Assembly: GCF_032854445.1 (NCBI RefSeq)
Contig: NC_088297.1
Span: 10,690,163 to 10,754,162 of the forward strand
Length of the DNA: 64,000 bases
Direction: 5' to 3'
DNA from: Liolophura sinensis
Taxonomy: Eukaryota; Mollusca; Polyplacophora; Chitonida; Chitonidae
Shown: positions 11,430-22,100 of the stretch, in pieces
Position numbering within the stretch: position 1 is the stretch's first letter
Layout of the letters: every line of letters begins with the position of its first letter
The notes under the pieces: generated by a model
What the model saw: the letters and a program-made list of their open reading frames with translations, nothing else
What the model was told of the DNA's origin: nothing
The model's database searches: none
Position numbers and translations under genes: made by a program

Positions 11430-11745
11430 TCATGAACGTTGTTCCAGACAAAGACCGACAAGATGTGAAAGCACCGGCCCTGACTTACAAGTTTTACATA
11501 GTTCAGATGCTTTTTCTTAGATAAAAGATAACAAATTTTACGTAGGATCATAGCTAATATACCGGCAGAGTACGTCCCCAAGGGTACGTTGGCAGCATGC
11601 AAAGCTAGCAACATGTAATGCTGGCAGCATGTAACGGTAGCAACATGTAACGCTGGTAACATGAAACCCTGGAAACATGTAACACCGGAGACGGGTAATA
11701 TATGACGCTGGCAGCTGGTAACGCTAGCAACATGGACGCGATTTG
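11430..11745. repeat. Dispersed repeat with internal ~18-bp minisatellite, copy B
   Basis: Same orientation as copy A. Shared flank (CAGATGCTTTTTCTTAG; TAGCTAATATACCGGCAGAG) and about eight units of the same 18-base motif. It begins shortly beyond the right end of the Tc1 element. Confidence 0.7.
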
Positions 11746-11779
11746 GGCAAGTAGGTTCAAGATTACCCCGAACTAAAGA

Positions 11780-13016
11780 GTGCTGGGGCACTGACCGGTT
11801 AATATTTCCACACTGACTGGTAATACTTCCACACTGACTGGTAATACTTCCACACTGACTGGTTAATACTTCCATACTGACTGGTTAATATTTCCACACT
11901 GACTGGTAATACTTCCACACTGACTGGTTAATACTTCCATACTGACTGGTTAATACTTCCATACTGACTGGTTAGTACTTCCACACTGACAGGTTAATAC
12001 TTCCATACTGACTGGTTAATACTTCCATACTGACTGGTAAATACTTCCACACTGACAGGTTAATATTTCCATCATGACTGCTTAATACTTCCACACTGAT
12101 TGGTAAATACTTCCACACTGACCGGTTAATATTTCCACACTGACTGGTAAATACTTCCACACTGACAGGTTAATACTTCCATACTGACTGGTTAATACTT
12201 CCACACTGATTGGTAAATACTTCCACACTGACCGGTTAATATTTCCACACTGACTGGTAATACTTCCACACTGACTGGTAATACTTCCACACTGACAGGT
12301 TAATACTTCCATACTGACTGGTTAATACTACCATACTGACTGGTTAATACTTCCACACTGATTGGTAAATACTTCCACACTGACCGGTTAATATTTCCAC
12401 ACTGACTGATAATACTTCCACACTGACTGGTAATACTTCCACACTGACAGGTTAATACTTCCATACTGACTGGTTAATACTTCCATACTGACTGGTAAAT
12501 ACTTCCACACTGACAGGTTAATACTTCCATACTGACTGGTTAATACTTCCACACTGATTGGTAAATACTTCCACACTGACCGGTTAATATTTCCACACTG
12601 ACTGATAATACTTCCACACTGACTGGTAATACTTCCACACTGACAGGTTAATACTTCCATACTGACTGGTTAATACTTCCATACTGACTGGTAAATACTT
12701 CCACACTGACAGGTTAATACTTCCATACTGACTGGTTAATACTTCCATACTGACTGGTTAATACTTCCATACTGACTGGTTAATACTTCCACACTGATTG
12801 GTAAATACTTCCACACTGACCGGTTAATATTTCCACACTGACTGATAATACTTCCACACTGACTGGTAATACTTCCACACTGATCTTTAATACTTCCATA
12901 CTGACTGGTTAATACTTCCACACTGACTGGTAAATACTTCCACACTGACAGGTTAATATTTCCACCATGACTGCTTAATACTTCCACACTGACTGGTTAA
13001 TATTTCCACACTGACA
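11780..13016. repeat. 21/22-bp minisatellite
   Basis: About 57 units of the type TTAATACTTCCACACTGACT with 21/22-base spacing. Multi-unit blocks repeat: the run starting GATTGGTAAATACTTCCACA recurs at about 12359, 12556 and 12796. Minus-strand open frames of 60-90 codons are by-products of a near-stopless unit. The array stops about 80 bases from the donor of the TSP1 exon. Confidence 0.93.
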
Positions 13017-13094
13017 TTATACGTTGTTCATACACTGTAAATTTCTGCAACGGTATTTTACACCTAGAGCGGGATTTGGAGTGAAGGAGCTTAC

Positions 13095-13234
13095 ATGCAA
13101 TTGTTTTCTCGACAACTTCTGCGTCTTTCCTGTTTGCCACACAACCCACATGTGGCTGAACACGCTGTCCACGCACTCCAAGTACCCCAGGAGCTCACCG
13201 CCGTCGCCTTCACCACCTTGGCAATACGAGGGGC
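13095..13234 (-). CDS. Thrombospondin type-1 exon, probably 3' part of the astacin gene
   Basis: Reads SSWGTWSAWTACSATCG, then CGKQERRRSC and ENNC before donor GTAAGC. This is the W..Ws.Cs.tCg.g...R.R.C signature of TSP1 repeats, including the WxxW C-mannosylation motif. The acceptor is uncertain (13234 after CACCCAG, or inside). Its frame (phase 0) does not join directly to the Cys-rich exon (phase 1). TSP1 after CUB is expected for NAS-33 to NAS-38 type astacins. The remainder of the repeat and the stop codon were not found. Confidence 0.6.
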
Positions 13235-13239
13235 CTGGG

Positions 13240-13655
13240 TGAACAATCGGTTAAAAATGAACGCTCGATATGGCCGTCTTGTTGTTGTCGTTGTTGTAGT
13301 TGATCGTCTGGTGGAGGGAATGACTGGTGGTTGTGTAACGATTCTAACCTGATGTCCTGATGATCCACCACCTGTGGAAATAAACGAATGTGATGAAACT
13401 ATATGTCTTAACTATGTCAGATTTATTTCAAGATCACCGATTCTTTCTTTTAGTCTTACATGTAAGAGACTCGAAAATTAGCTCATCACAAAAAAAAACT
13501 GGCTACCAGGGAGATACTTAATTCATTTCATTTGACGGGCGGGTTCACGCCCCGTTTCTGCCGTGACAACGTACATGCATCAAGAATGTCCATATGCCTA
13601 AATATTTATAGCACAACGCCAATTCCCTCTCATCTCCCTGTCACTGCCTGTCTAC
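13240..13655. other. No gene recognised
   Basis: Upstream (minus-sense) of the TSP1 exon. Contains a GTTGTTGTCGTTGTTGTAG low-complexity patch at about 13280 but no further exon that I can support. Confidence 0.4.
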
Positions 13656-13659
13656 CAGA

Positions 13660-13868
13660 GCAGGGGAGCATGGCTGAGGGGGTTAGCACGCCAGAGCGGC
13701 ACAATGACCCAGAAGCCTCCCAACTTTGCAGTCGCTGTGAGTTGAAGTCCAACTCATGATTCCTTCACTGGGCTCTACTCGTTTTCCTCCCACCATAATG
13801 TTGGACGCCGTAGTATAAGTGAAATATTTTTGAGTACAGCGTAAAACACCAATCAAATCAAATCAACC
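13660..13868 (+). mobile_element. SINE-1, diverged, internal deletion
   Basis: Head (GGCTGAGGGGGTTAGCACGC) and tail (GAGTACAGCGTAAAACACCA) are both present; the middle body is shortened. Antisense to the astacin gene. Confidence 0.8.
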
Positions 13869-14045
13869 ATATCATGACTTGTCCTCTGAGTTCAGCCCCC
13901 AAATGGAAGTACCGAGCTTACACAAGTTTTACTTGCTTTTCAACTTACATCTCTCTAACACAACAGCGTACTATTAACCTGAACAGCTGAGATTATCATG
14001 TGAAGAGTGAACAAGGCTTTAAATAGTAAACAGAAGGCGTCTTAC

Positions 14046-14122
14046 CTACACACGTATTCCCCTCTACATAATATCCATCACAGCAAAAACTTTCCTCTCG
14101 GTAGCAGAAATTTTCCTCGTTA
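14046..14122 (-). CDS. Probable Cys-rich exon of the astacin gene
   Basis: Bounded by a strong T-run acceptor and donor GTAAGA. In one frame it reads ENFCYREESFCCDGYYVEGN, then TCV, an EGF/EMI-like C....CC.GY....C pattern. That frame needs an incoming phase of 2, but exon 11 leaves phase 1; the phase-1 frame has a stop. Either a small exon between 14.1 and 16.0 kb is missed or a weaker internal acceptor is used. Same strand and order as the astacin gene. Confidence 0.5.
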
Positions 14123-14164
14123 CTAAAAAAAAAAAGTTGGAATTCTGTTTTTTCTGATTTCTTT

Positions 14165-14392
14165 ATTCATTTATTTGATTGGTGTTTTACGCCGTACTCA
14201 AGAATATTTCACTTATACGACGGTGGCCAACATTGTGGTGGGAGGAAACCTGGCAAAGCCCGGTGGAAACCCACGACCATCCGCAGGTTGCTGGATGACC
14301 TTCCCATGTGCGGCCGGAGAGGAAGTCAGCATGAGCTGGACATGAACTCACAGCGACCGCGTTGGTGAGAGGCTCCTGGATCATGAATTCTG
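14165..14392 (-). mobile_element. SINE-1 next to the Cys-rich exon
   Basis: Tail to tRNA-like B region. Same sense as the astacin gene; its tail ends about 40 bases from the acceptor of the 14.1-kb exon. Confidence 0.85.
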
Positions 14393-14559
14393 TTAGTAAA
14401 GCAAACACTAAACCCACCGATTCCCGACATGGCCACGTAGGGTCTTATCCCTGCGATGATTGGAAGTGCAAGACTTGGGGCTTTACTACCGATTCAAATA
14501 TTGTTGAATATCATGCAATTCTTGACCAGTGACGTTCAATAATTTGAATCAAACGTCAC

Positions 14560-14745
14560 TGCAATTTTTTTAATCTAATTCTACTCAAGGAAATACATGA
14601 ACAGTCGGAATAAAACCTTGACTCAGGTAAACTGACAAGAGACTGGATTTCAACAGCAATAGGTGTGATCGTTTGCCAACATTCACACACTGTCATCACT
14701 GCTCTGGTTTTACTCTGCTTGATTATATTTTGTCTAAATTAAACT
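14560..14745 (+). repeat. Dispersed repeat family R3, copy 1
   Basis: Shares CTGACTCAGGTAAACTGACA-type and CTGCTCTGGTTTTACTCT-type blocks with 17690-17875 and 62820-63320. Nothing recognised in the rest of 14.4-15.1 kb. Confidence 0.65.
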
Positions 14746-15147
14746 GTTGTACTAAATAGATATACTGAACTCTCTACCTTGGACCGCAACTGAACCTGAC
14801 AACCCTTAAACACGGAGGCTCATCCCCGCTTGCGCCCAGCGAACATCCACCACAGCGCTCTGGATAACAGACAAGTCAAGCATGGTTGTTAGAGACACAG
14901 CAACAACAGCATTAAAACAAACAAAACATGGCAGCCAGATCAGAGATGCCGTTGAACTTGTTGAATACTTAACACCCATATAACTATGTTAATTAAGTTG
15001 AAAATAATTTGTTATGGACATCAGATCACACAACAAACTCTTCAATGCAGTACAGATTTCTCCATGAATAAAATTTATTGTTATGAACATAAATTTTGAT
15101 AAAAATAACTCTCTGATAAAGGCTGTAGTGGTTTTTTTATTTACTTA

Positions 15148-15520
15148 TATATTTGATTGGTGTCTTACGCCGTACCGAAGAATATTTCACTTATACGACG
15201 GCGAATTACACCATATGGTGGGAGTTTGTCTTACGCCGTACCGAAGAATATTTCACTTATACGACGGCGAATTACACCATATGGTGGGAGTTTGTCTTAC
15301 GCCGTACCGAGGAATATTTCACTTATACGACGGCGAATTACACCATATGGTGGGAGTTTGTCTTACGCCGTACCGAAGAATATTTCACTTATACGACGGA
15401 GAATTACACCATATGGTGGGAGCAAGTATGAGTTTCTACGTATGAGCTGAGTGCAAGTCAGTATGAGCTGCACTTGAACTCGCAACGATCACACTGCTAA
15501 GAGGCTCCTGGGTCATTGTA
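15148..15520 (-). mobile_element. SINE-1 with four tandem copies of its tail segment
   Basis: A 66-base segment (starts 15162, 15228, 15294, 15360) covering the tail and adjoining body is repeated four times with very few differences. The head remnant follows to about 15520. The unit is a multiple of three and stop-free, so all three plus frames stay open for about 290 bases; this is a repeat effect, not a gene. Confidence 0.9.
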
Positions 15521-15529
15521 TAGGTATGC

Positions 15530-15960
15530 CGTTTACCCAGCGAACTGCACCAAGAACTGGACTTGGAATTTCTGGTGTACACGTTATTGTACACATATGT
15601 AAAATTTTGCTCGGATTGTTTGCTCGGATGATTAATTCTTCTAGACACGAGGCACCAGTTCAACCTCCCGCCATGGACAGGGAGATTCTAGTCTCCCGAT
15701 GTCATTGTTCATAGTCCTAGCAACGGTAGGCAGTTGAAGACGCTCATTTGGCTGTGGAGTCTTAAGGTTTGTTGAAAACTATTTGTCTTTCACCAATACG
15801 ATATGCATATTTGTAGGTCACGCGTTGAGAAACTCGTCAATAATTTGTCAAAGTTCGGTGGTTTAGCACTGGCAAACCGAACCCCATTGTACGAGTGAAA
15901 ATACCTAGCGCGTGGAGCTAAATAACGACCAAGAAGGTAAAGAAAATAAAATGCATATAG
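15530..15960. other. No exon recognised
   Basis: Between the tandem-tail SINE and exon 11. It is one place where a missing exon linking exon 11 to the Cys-rich exon could lie, but no Cys-rich frame was seen. Confidence 0.4.
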
Positions 15961-15979
15961 ATATCTGTGAATCGCTCAC

Positions 15980-16101
15980 CTTCGCTGTATTTCACCCTGA
16001 AGCCTTGTTTTCCATACGCTAGGGGATCAGTGTTGATAGATAAGAGAACTTCCTCACCGTGCGAGATGAACGTCTTCGTTGGTCTTGCCCTACCACAAAA
16101 C
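15980..16101 (-). CDS. Astacin gene exon 11: end of CUB domain
   Basis: Phase 2 to 1. Encodes FCGRARPTKTFISHGEEVLL and ends with KQGFRVKYSEG, the FCG..p....s.g......f.sd....GF...Y CUB ending. A SINE tail stops about 45 bases upstream of its acceptor. Confidence 0.87.
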
Positions 16102-19100
16102 CTAGAAAAAATGACACCAACATTGTTTACTATAACGAAAAAGTATATTTATTTATTTGTTTATTTATTTATTTGATTGGTGTTTTACGCCGTACTCAAG
16201 AATATTTCACTTATACGACGGCGGCCAGCATTATGGTGGGAGGAAACGGGGCAGAGCCCGGGGAAACCCATCCGCAGGTTGCTGGCAGGCCATCCCACTT
16301 ACGGCCGGAGAGGCAGCCAGCATGAGCTGGACTTGGACTCACAGCGACCGCATTGGTGAGAGGCTTCTGGGTCATTACGCTGCGCTAGCGCCCCCCCCCC
16401 CCCCGAAAAATTATAAGTATACGATTAATGGCCTTTACGGTTATCATTGTAATGGCCACCAACACAACAGGTGCACTGTTTCATTTTACTACTTAACGTT
16501 AATATAAATTTCCACACTGAATTCGAAATTTTAGCGACTTTCGACATTCGACAGGAATACTTACCTTATTCGCTGTTTTTACAAATTTTACATAATTTTA
16601 ACTGTAACATTGATTATATACCAAAGAAAATTGTAGTCTGTTGTATGTACGTATAATATGCGGTATCTACACGGATGTTTCGAGTGTTCGCCCGCGGTAA
16701 AGGTAAGCAGCGGTAATTCTATGTATATTTATGTCATCAAAACTAATTAATTTTAAGAAACATGTGATGATCGCTTTGCAGTGCTTACATGTTAATGTTC
16801 ATTAAAGGTGATGACAACGCAACATTTTAAAAAATTTTAAACCTGCTAATGATGTTCATTAAATTGTTGTTAACGTCACTGCACACTATTTCTTAACATT
16901 TTTTGTCTCATGTCATTATGTTACTGGGAATGGTAGCTGTTACCATTTTCGTGAAGAGTTCAGTAACACCCTCAACGAGATAACGCGGAAAGATTTCTCA
17001 TGATTACATTTTTCAACTATCACACTTGTGTTTTACGCCGTATTCAAGAAAATTTCACTCATACGACTGTGGGCACCATTATGATGGGAGAAAGCCGTGC
17101 AGGGTCTGGGGAATCCCACGATCTCGTCTTGGTGAGATGTTACGGGCCCTGGTTAACCACTATGACTGGAAGGCTCCGGAGGCTCCGCTGAATTTTGTAT
17201 TAATGATCGCTTTATTCTATAGTTACATTGGTTTCCTTACCTCGGACCTGCTCTCTCTAGTCCTTTATAACGAACTTCAACATAGTCGTAACAAACACTG
17301 TTCTCCCTTTCCTCGTTGAAATCAAAATTTCCTGAAAATTCCAGCTTTATATGCTTTCCTGGCGAAGAGGCCTGGGAATACAAAAAATCATGGGTTTCAT
17401 TTGAATTGTGTTTAATGCCATATACGAATTTCTTTCATGACACCTGAAAAGCACAATTACTGCGCCAAAATTTACCTTCTGATTTATAGCACATGATCAC
17501 TGTTAAATACGTCTGGTTTCGTTTTTGCGTACATAATTTCTTAAGATAATGAGTGTTCACCTCACGGATCTGTTTTTGGTCGACGTCACAAGAGTAGGTC
17601 GGCGTTTGATCATTGACGTCTAAATATGTTGCAATTAACATCACTGCTTATTTTATTTATTTAATTCTCCTTAATCCATTGTGCTATGATGCGTGTTATT
17701 CATTTCTATTTAAGCATTTGCACAACGGTTAAAATAAAACCCTAACCCGAGATAAATTGACAGGAAACCATATTTTATTTCTTACATGCATGACCATTTA
17801 TTAATTTTCACCCTGTCGGGTCTGCTCTGGTTTTATTCCCTATGCTGTAGTCTTTACTCCCTATGCTGTAGTCTCCTATATTTGAATTTATGTATGCATA
17901 CTTGGCGATACAGTGTAAGCGTTGTATTGACTTGCACTGCCTTCAAAATGATAAAATGATGAAACAATCACCTTAATTAGCCATGAACAAAAACCACCCG
18001 CTGGAAATCCATTACCACTGTAACCAGGAGAGGAAAGGAGCTGGGGTGAACCGGAAGCCTGCAAGGTTTGACGGTTACAGTCCGCTGGAAGAGAATAAAG
18101 GGAGGTAATCGTGAAAGGCTGTGACTTTCTTGGGGGAAGCTTACAATCATGTGAGCATTTCCCTGCATCCTGCAGTTCATGACTAAACTGCTGATTATAT
18201 CTCTGTCGTTACTGGAATGTGAACTAACTGGTTGTCAGCTGTTATCACACTCCGTTGTAGTATTTTATTTATTTATTTATTTACTTGAAATGAATTTTAC
18301 ACCGTATTCAAATGATATGTCACATGATAGGAGGGAGGAAACCAGGCAGTGCCCGTGGGAAACCCACGACAATCCGAAAGGTTGTCGGCAAACTTACCTC
18401 GTGGTACTAGACCGTAAGAGCACATATGAAAATCGTACATCACTAATTTTTTTTATCCGGAGATGTGCAATGAACTTTCAGATCCGTTGGACTTGATACA
18501 AAATTCCACTGACTATAGTTTCTTCAGCAGCAAGTTTTGGTTTTTTGCACGGTTATTTTCTTACAAAACTACATGTACAAAGCACTATAAGCAGAAAAAA
18601 CAAGTAAACGCTGTACTTCCATTGGACAACCATGTTGTTAATCCATATTTAGAACAATGGACCACTAGCCAATAAAAACGCAGAATTCCCGAAGATCCCC
18701 TTATGCAGCTGACAGAAAAAAATACATACACATAGCATCTTCCTGTGGCCAAGTGCAAATGAGATCGAGGTTTATAGAATACTGCCTATAGGTACAAAGA
18801 ACTCAGGGCCAAACTAGTCTAACACAGTTATTTCAGTTGTGTTTAGTGTACAATAACTCGACTGGCAAAAATGGAAACGATCAACTGGAACCGTAATCCT
18901 TGTCCATTAACTAAGTGCGTGTGAATTTAAGATCATATGCATGTTTCTCTGACCCTGAAGTGGTACGTACCGTTTACCCCTGGGGCAGGGCTTTCACACC
19001 TGGGTGGGGCCAACCCTCGAGGGCAGAGACAGGAAGAACAGTTGTTGGGGTTTCTGTACCCGCCATGTGCGCACTCCGACCATTCCAAAGAACGACCCTC

Positions 19101-22100
19101 ACACCGGTCTATAGAAGAAACAATTACTGATTTATCCGTGTCTAACCAGTAAGTAAGCATCAAAATAAAATCCACACCACCCGCATGTCGCTAAGCTATT
19201 ATGAGTAAAACAAAGTATTTATTTATTTATTTGACTGATGTTTTACGCCGTACTCAAGAATATTTCACTAATACGACGACGGCCATGCATTATGTTGGGA
19301 GGAACCGGACAGAGCCCGGGGAGTAAAACAACAAAAGACTTATGTAGTATAACATAAAGAAAAATAACAATGATATAAATTAGGGAAACGTATATATCCA
19401 TCTATCCATCGGATATATCTTACCTGAACAGTAAACTTTGTTCGCCATTTTTATATCAAAGAATGAAACGCCTTCCCTCTGGCCGATGACTTTCTGCATT
19501 TCCGGGTCTTTCGTCACAATAGATTGTTTCTGCTCAGCGAAAGTCTATCAAGAATATAAGAGCATAACTATGGTATCCTGCTTAGGGAAGAGATCAAAAA
19601 CTTAATCTTAACTAAAGCTTTTCATTAGTCCCTTTTTTTTGAAATCGGAAATTAACTCATAACACGATAGATCCTCACCATGCAATTTTGAAGTTTTTCA
19701 ATTAGCAGTTAAGGCCAGTAGTTGAAACAACGTCAAGAGCTTAAGGTCGGTCACAGTTAAAACTAATTAAATAAATAACCTCGCCTTAAAATTGTTTTTA
19801 CAGGACACATGAAAAGATTCACTGAAACAAAGAAGCAACAACAAATAAATAAATGATTGTTTTCATTATTTAATGTTTGAAGGCATATTTTATATTTTTT
19901 ATACCCTTATATTTTATGAGTATTTTCTGTCAGTGAGTTTCATTTTCCGGAAATGAAAGATTGATGAACTTAGGAAGGCGGAAGCCAGCTTTATGTCCAC
20001 ATTCAGCAACTTACGGTTGAAGAGTAATGCAGGACCGACGAGTAGTCATACGGGATGCCGAACGTTTTGGCGTTCGTCCACTCGGATTTCACAAACTGAC
20101 GGTGATATCTCTGTCCAACGTTGTCAGTGTAGATCGAAACGTATCGGTCGCGATCAGGTCGCGCATGCTCGTGGTAAAACCCAAGAGCGTGACCGATTTC
20201 GTGAGCCGCTATACCAACCTAAAAAAAACCCACAGTGAAATATCATTCATATATCTACGCCCTGGTTTTTACGCCGTACTTAAAAATAGGGGAGTTTCGA
20301 GTTCGAACTCTTTTATCGATGAACATAGAAAATGTCCAACTGTATGTGACCTGTCAAAATATTAGGCAACTATATATGATCTCATTCACAATAACATATC
20401 TCAGTACTTACCACATCACAGCCCTCTCCAAGATAGACGAACTGGCCTGAAGACTGTCTACCGAAGGACGACGAACAGCTGCCATGGAAACAAGATATAT
20501 TTCTTTGAATTTTGTTTCAGTAGGATTTCATTTATATTATGACAGCTAGCTTTATGATGGGAGGAAATTGGGGCAGACTTTGATTAGTGTTTTACACCTT
20601 ACACAATAATATATGTCTTATGCGACTGGAGAGAAACTCGGAGCAATCGGTTTGTTAACAGACTCCTAGCATTGTACCAAACAAGATGACCGTGGGCATG
20701 GATTTTTCTTCTTAACGGCTTAATTAGTGATCTTGTCAGGAAGGTTGACAGATTTGTCACAAAACCAACACAAAAACACACTTACTCGCCAACCTGCACA
20801 TATCACATTTACCCGACAGCCAACACAGAACACCCTTCCCCGCCAGCTAACAGAAAACACACTTACTCGCCAACATACACAAAACACACACTTACTCGCT
20901 AGCCAACACGAAACACACTTACCCAACAGCCAAGACAAAACACTCTTCTTCGCCAGTCATCACAAAGCACACTTACCCACTAACCAACACAAAACACACC
21001 TTCTGGCCAGCCAACACATAACACACTTTCTGACCAGCCAACACAAAGCATACTTTCTCGCCAGTCATCACAAAGCACACTTACCCGCTAACCAACACAA
21101 AACGCACCTTCTTGGCCAACCAACACAAAGCACACTTTTCTGGCCAGCCAAGACAAAACATACTTTCCCGCTAGTCAACACAAAGCACACTTACCCACCA
21201 ACCCCCATGAAGTAGACGTGAGGTTGAAAGGCTCGACCTCGTTGTTCCTGGAATCTGACACACGTACTTTGTTCCCATTGAGAAATAGCTTCATATATAA
21301 CATCTTTCTGATGCTTGCCTGCGGTGGAGAAACATAACGACAATGATAATCACAATTCCATTTATCGTTATACTAGTTACATTTCATTATGATAAGTGCA
21401 AATTGTAAAATACGTCGGGATAATTGTCTTACTCAGAACAGTACACCTTTGATAGATTGTTGATGGCAAAGAGTTCTCCTAACGTACTATAAGGACTGGC
21501 TAAATTTTGCCACTTTGCATTGGAACAGCGGAGTGATGTTATATTCATGTATTTGATTGGAGCAATGTCATAAGGTCATTATAAAGGTGGTCTTATGCGT
21601 AGTGCTAGGTAACAGTTATAGCTACAGTCTGCGTACATTTCAAATGTGTAGCTACCATGTACCAGTATGATTAAATATGCATGTATGCGGGTCTATGGCC
21701 TTACATACTGTCATTAAACAGTATTATTATTATATCACTCGCCTTCAGAAAACAATAGCCATGTAGTCGATGTTCCATGAAAGTGTACTTTCAACACATT
21801 GCACATTTATAACATGTATAAAAGGGTGAAACAAACCAGACAGATGTCCAGCAAAAAGAAACGGTGAGTCGCAACAAGAAATTTCATGAAATCGGATCCT
21901 ATTCTTGTTATTCCGCTTAAAGTAAAATCTAGTAACAGTGCAGTTATTTCAGGAATATCTGGGACAATTGTAACAACGTACCAATTCGCTTATCGTCAAT
22001 GCTGAAGGGAACCAAGGCATTGTCCCATGTCAGTGATCCGTCTGCAACCGCTTTCCTCTTGGGGCGCGCCCGAGAGCGATGTCTCTGGTAGTCACGGGCA

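Noticed and set aside
15083-15450. Three overlapping plus-strand ORFs of 92-120 codons
   Set aside because: They are the three frames of a 66-bp tandem duplication inside a SINE.
20727-21215. 162-codon plus-strand ORF rich in Thr, His and Gln
   Set aside because: Antisense reading of the intron 4 minisatellite, ending across the astacin exon 4 donor.
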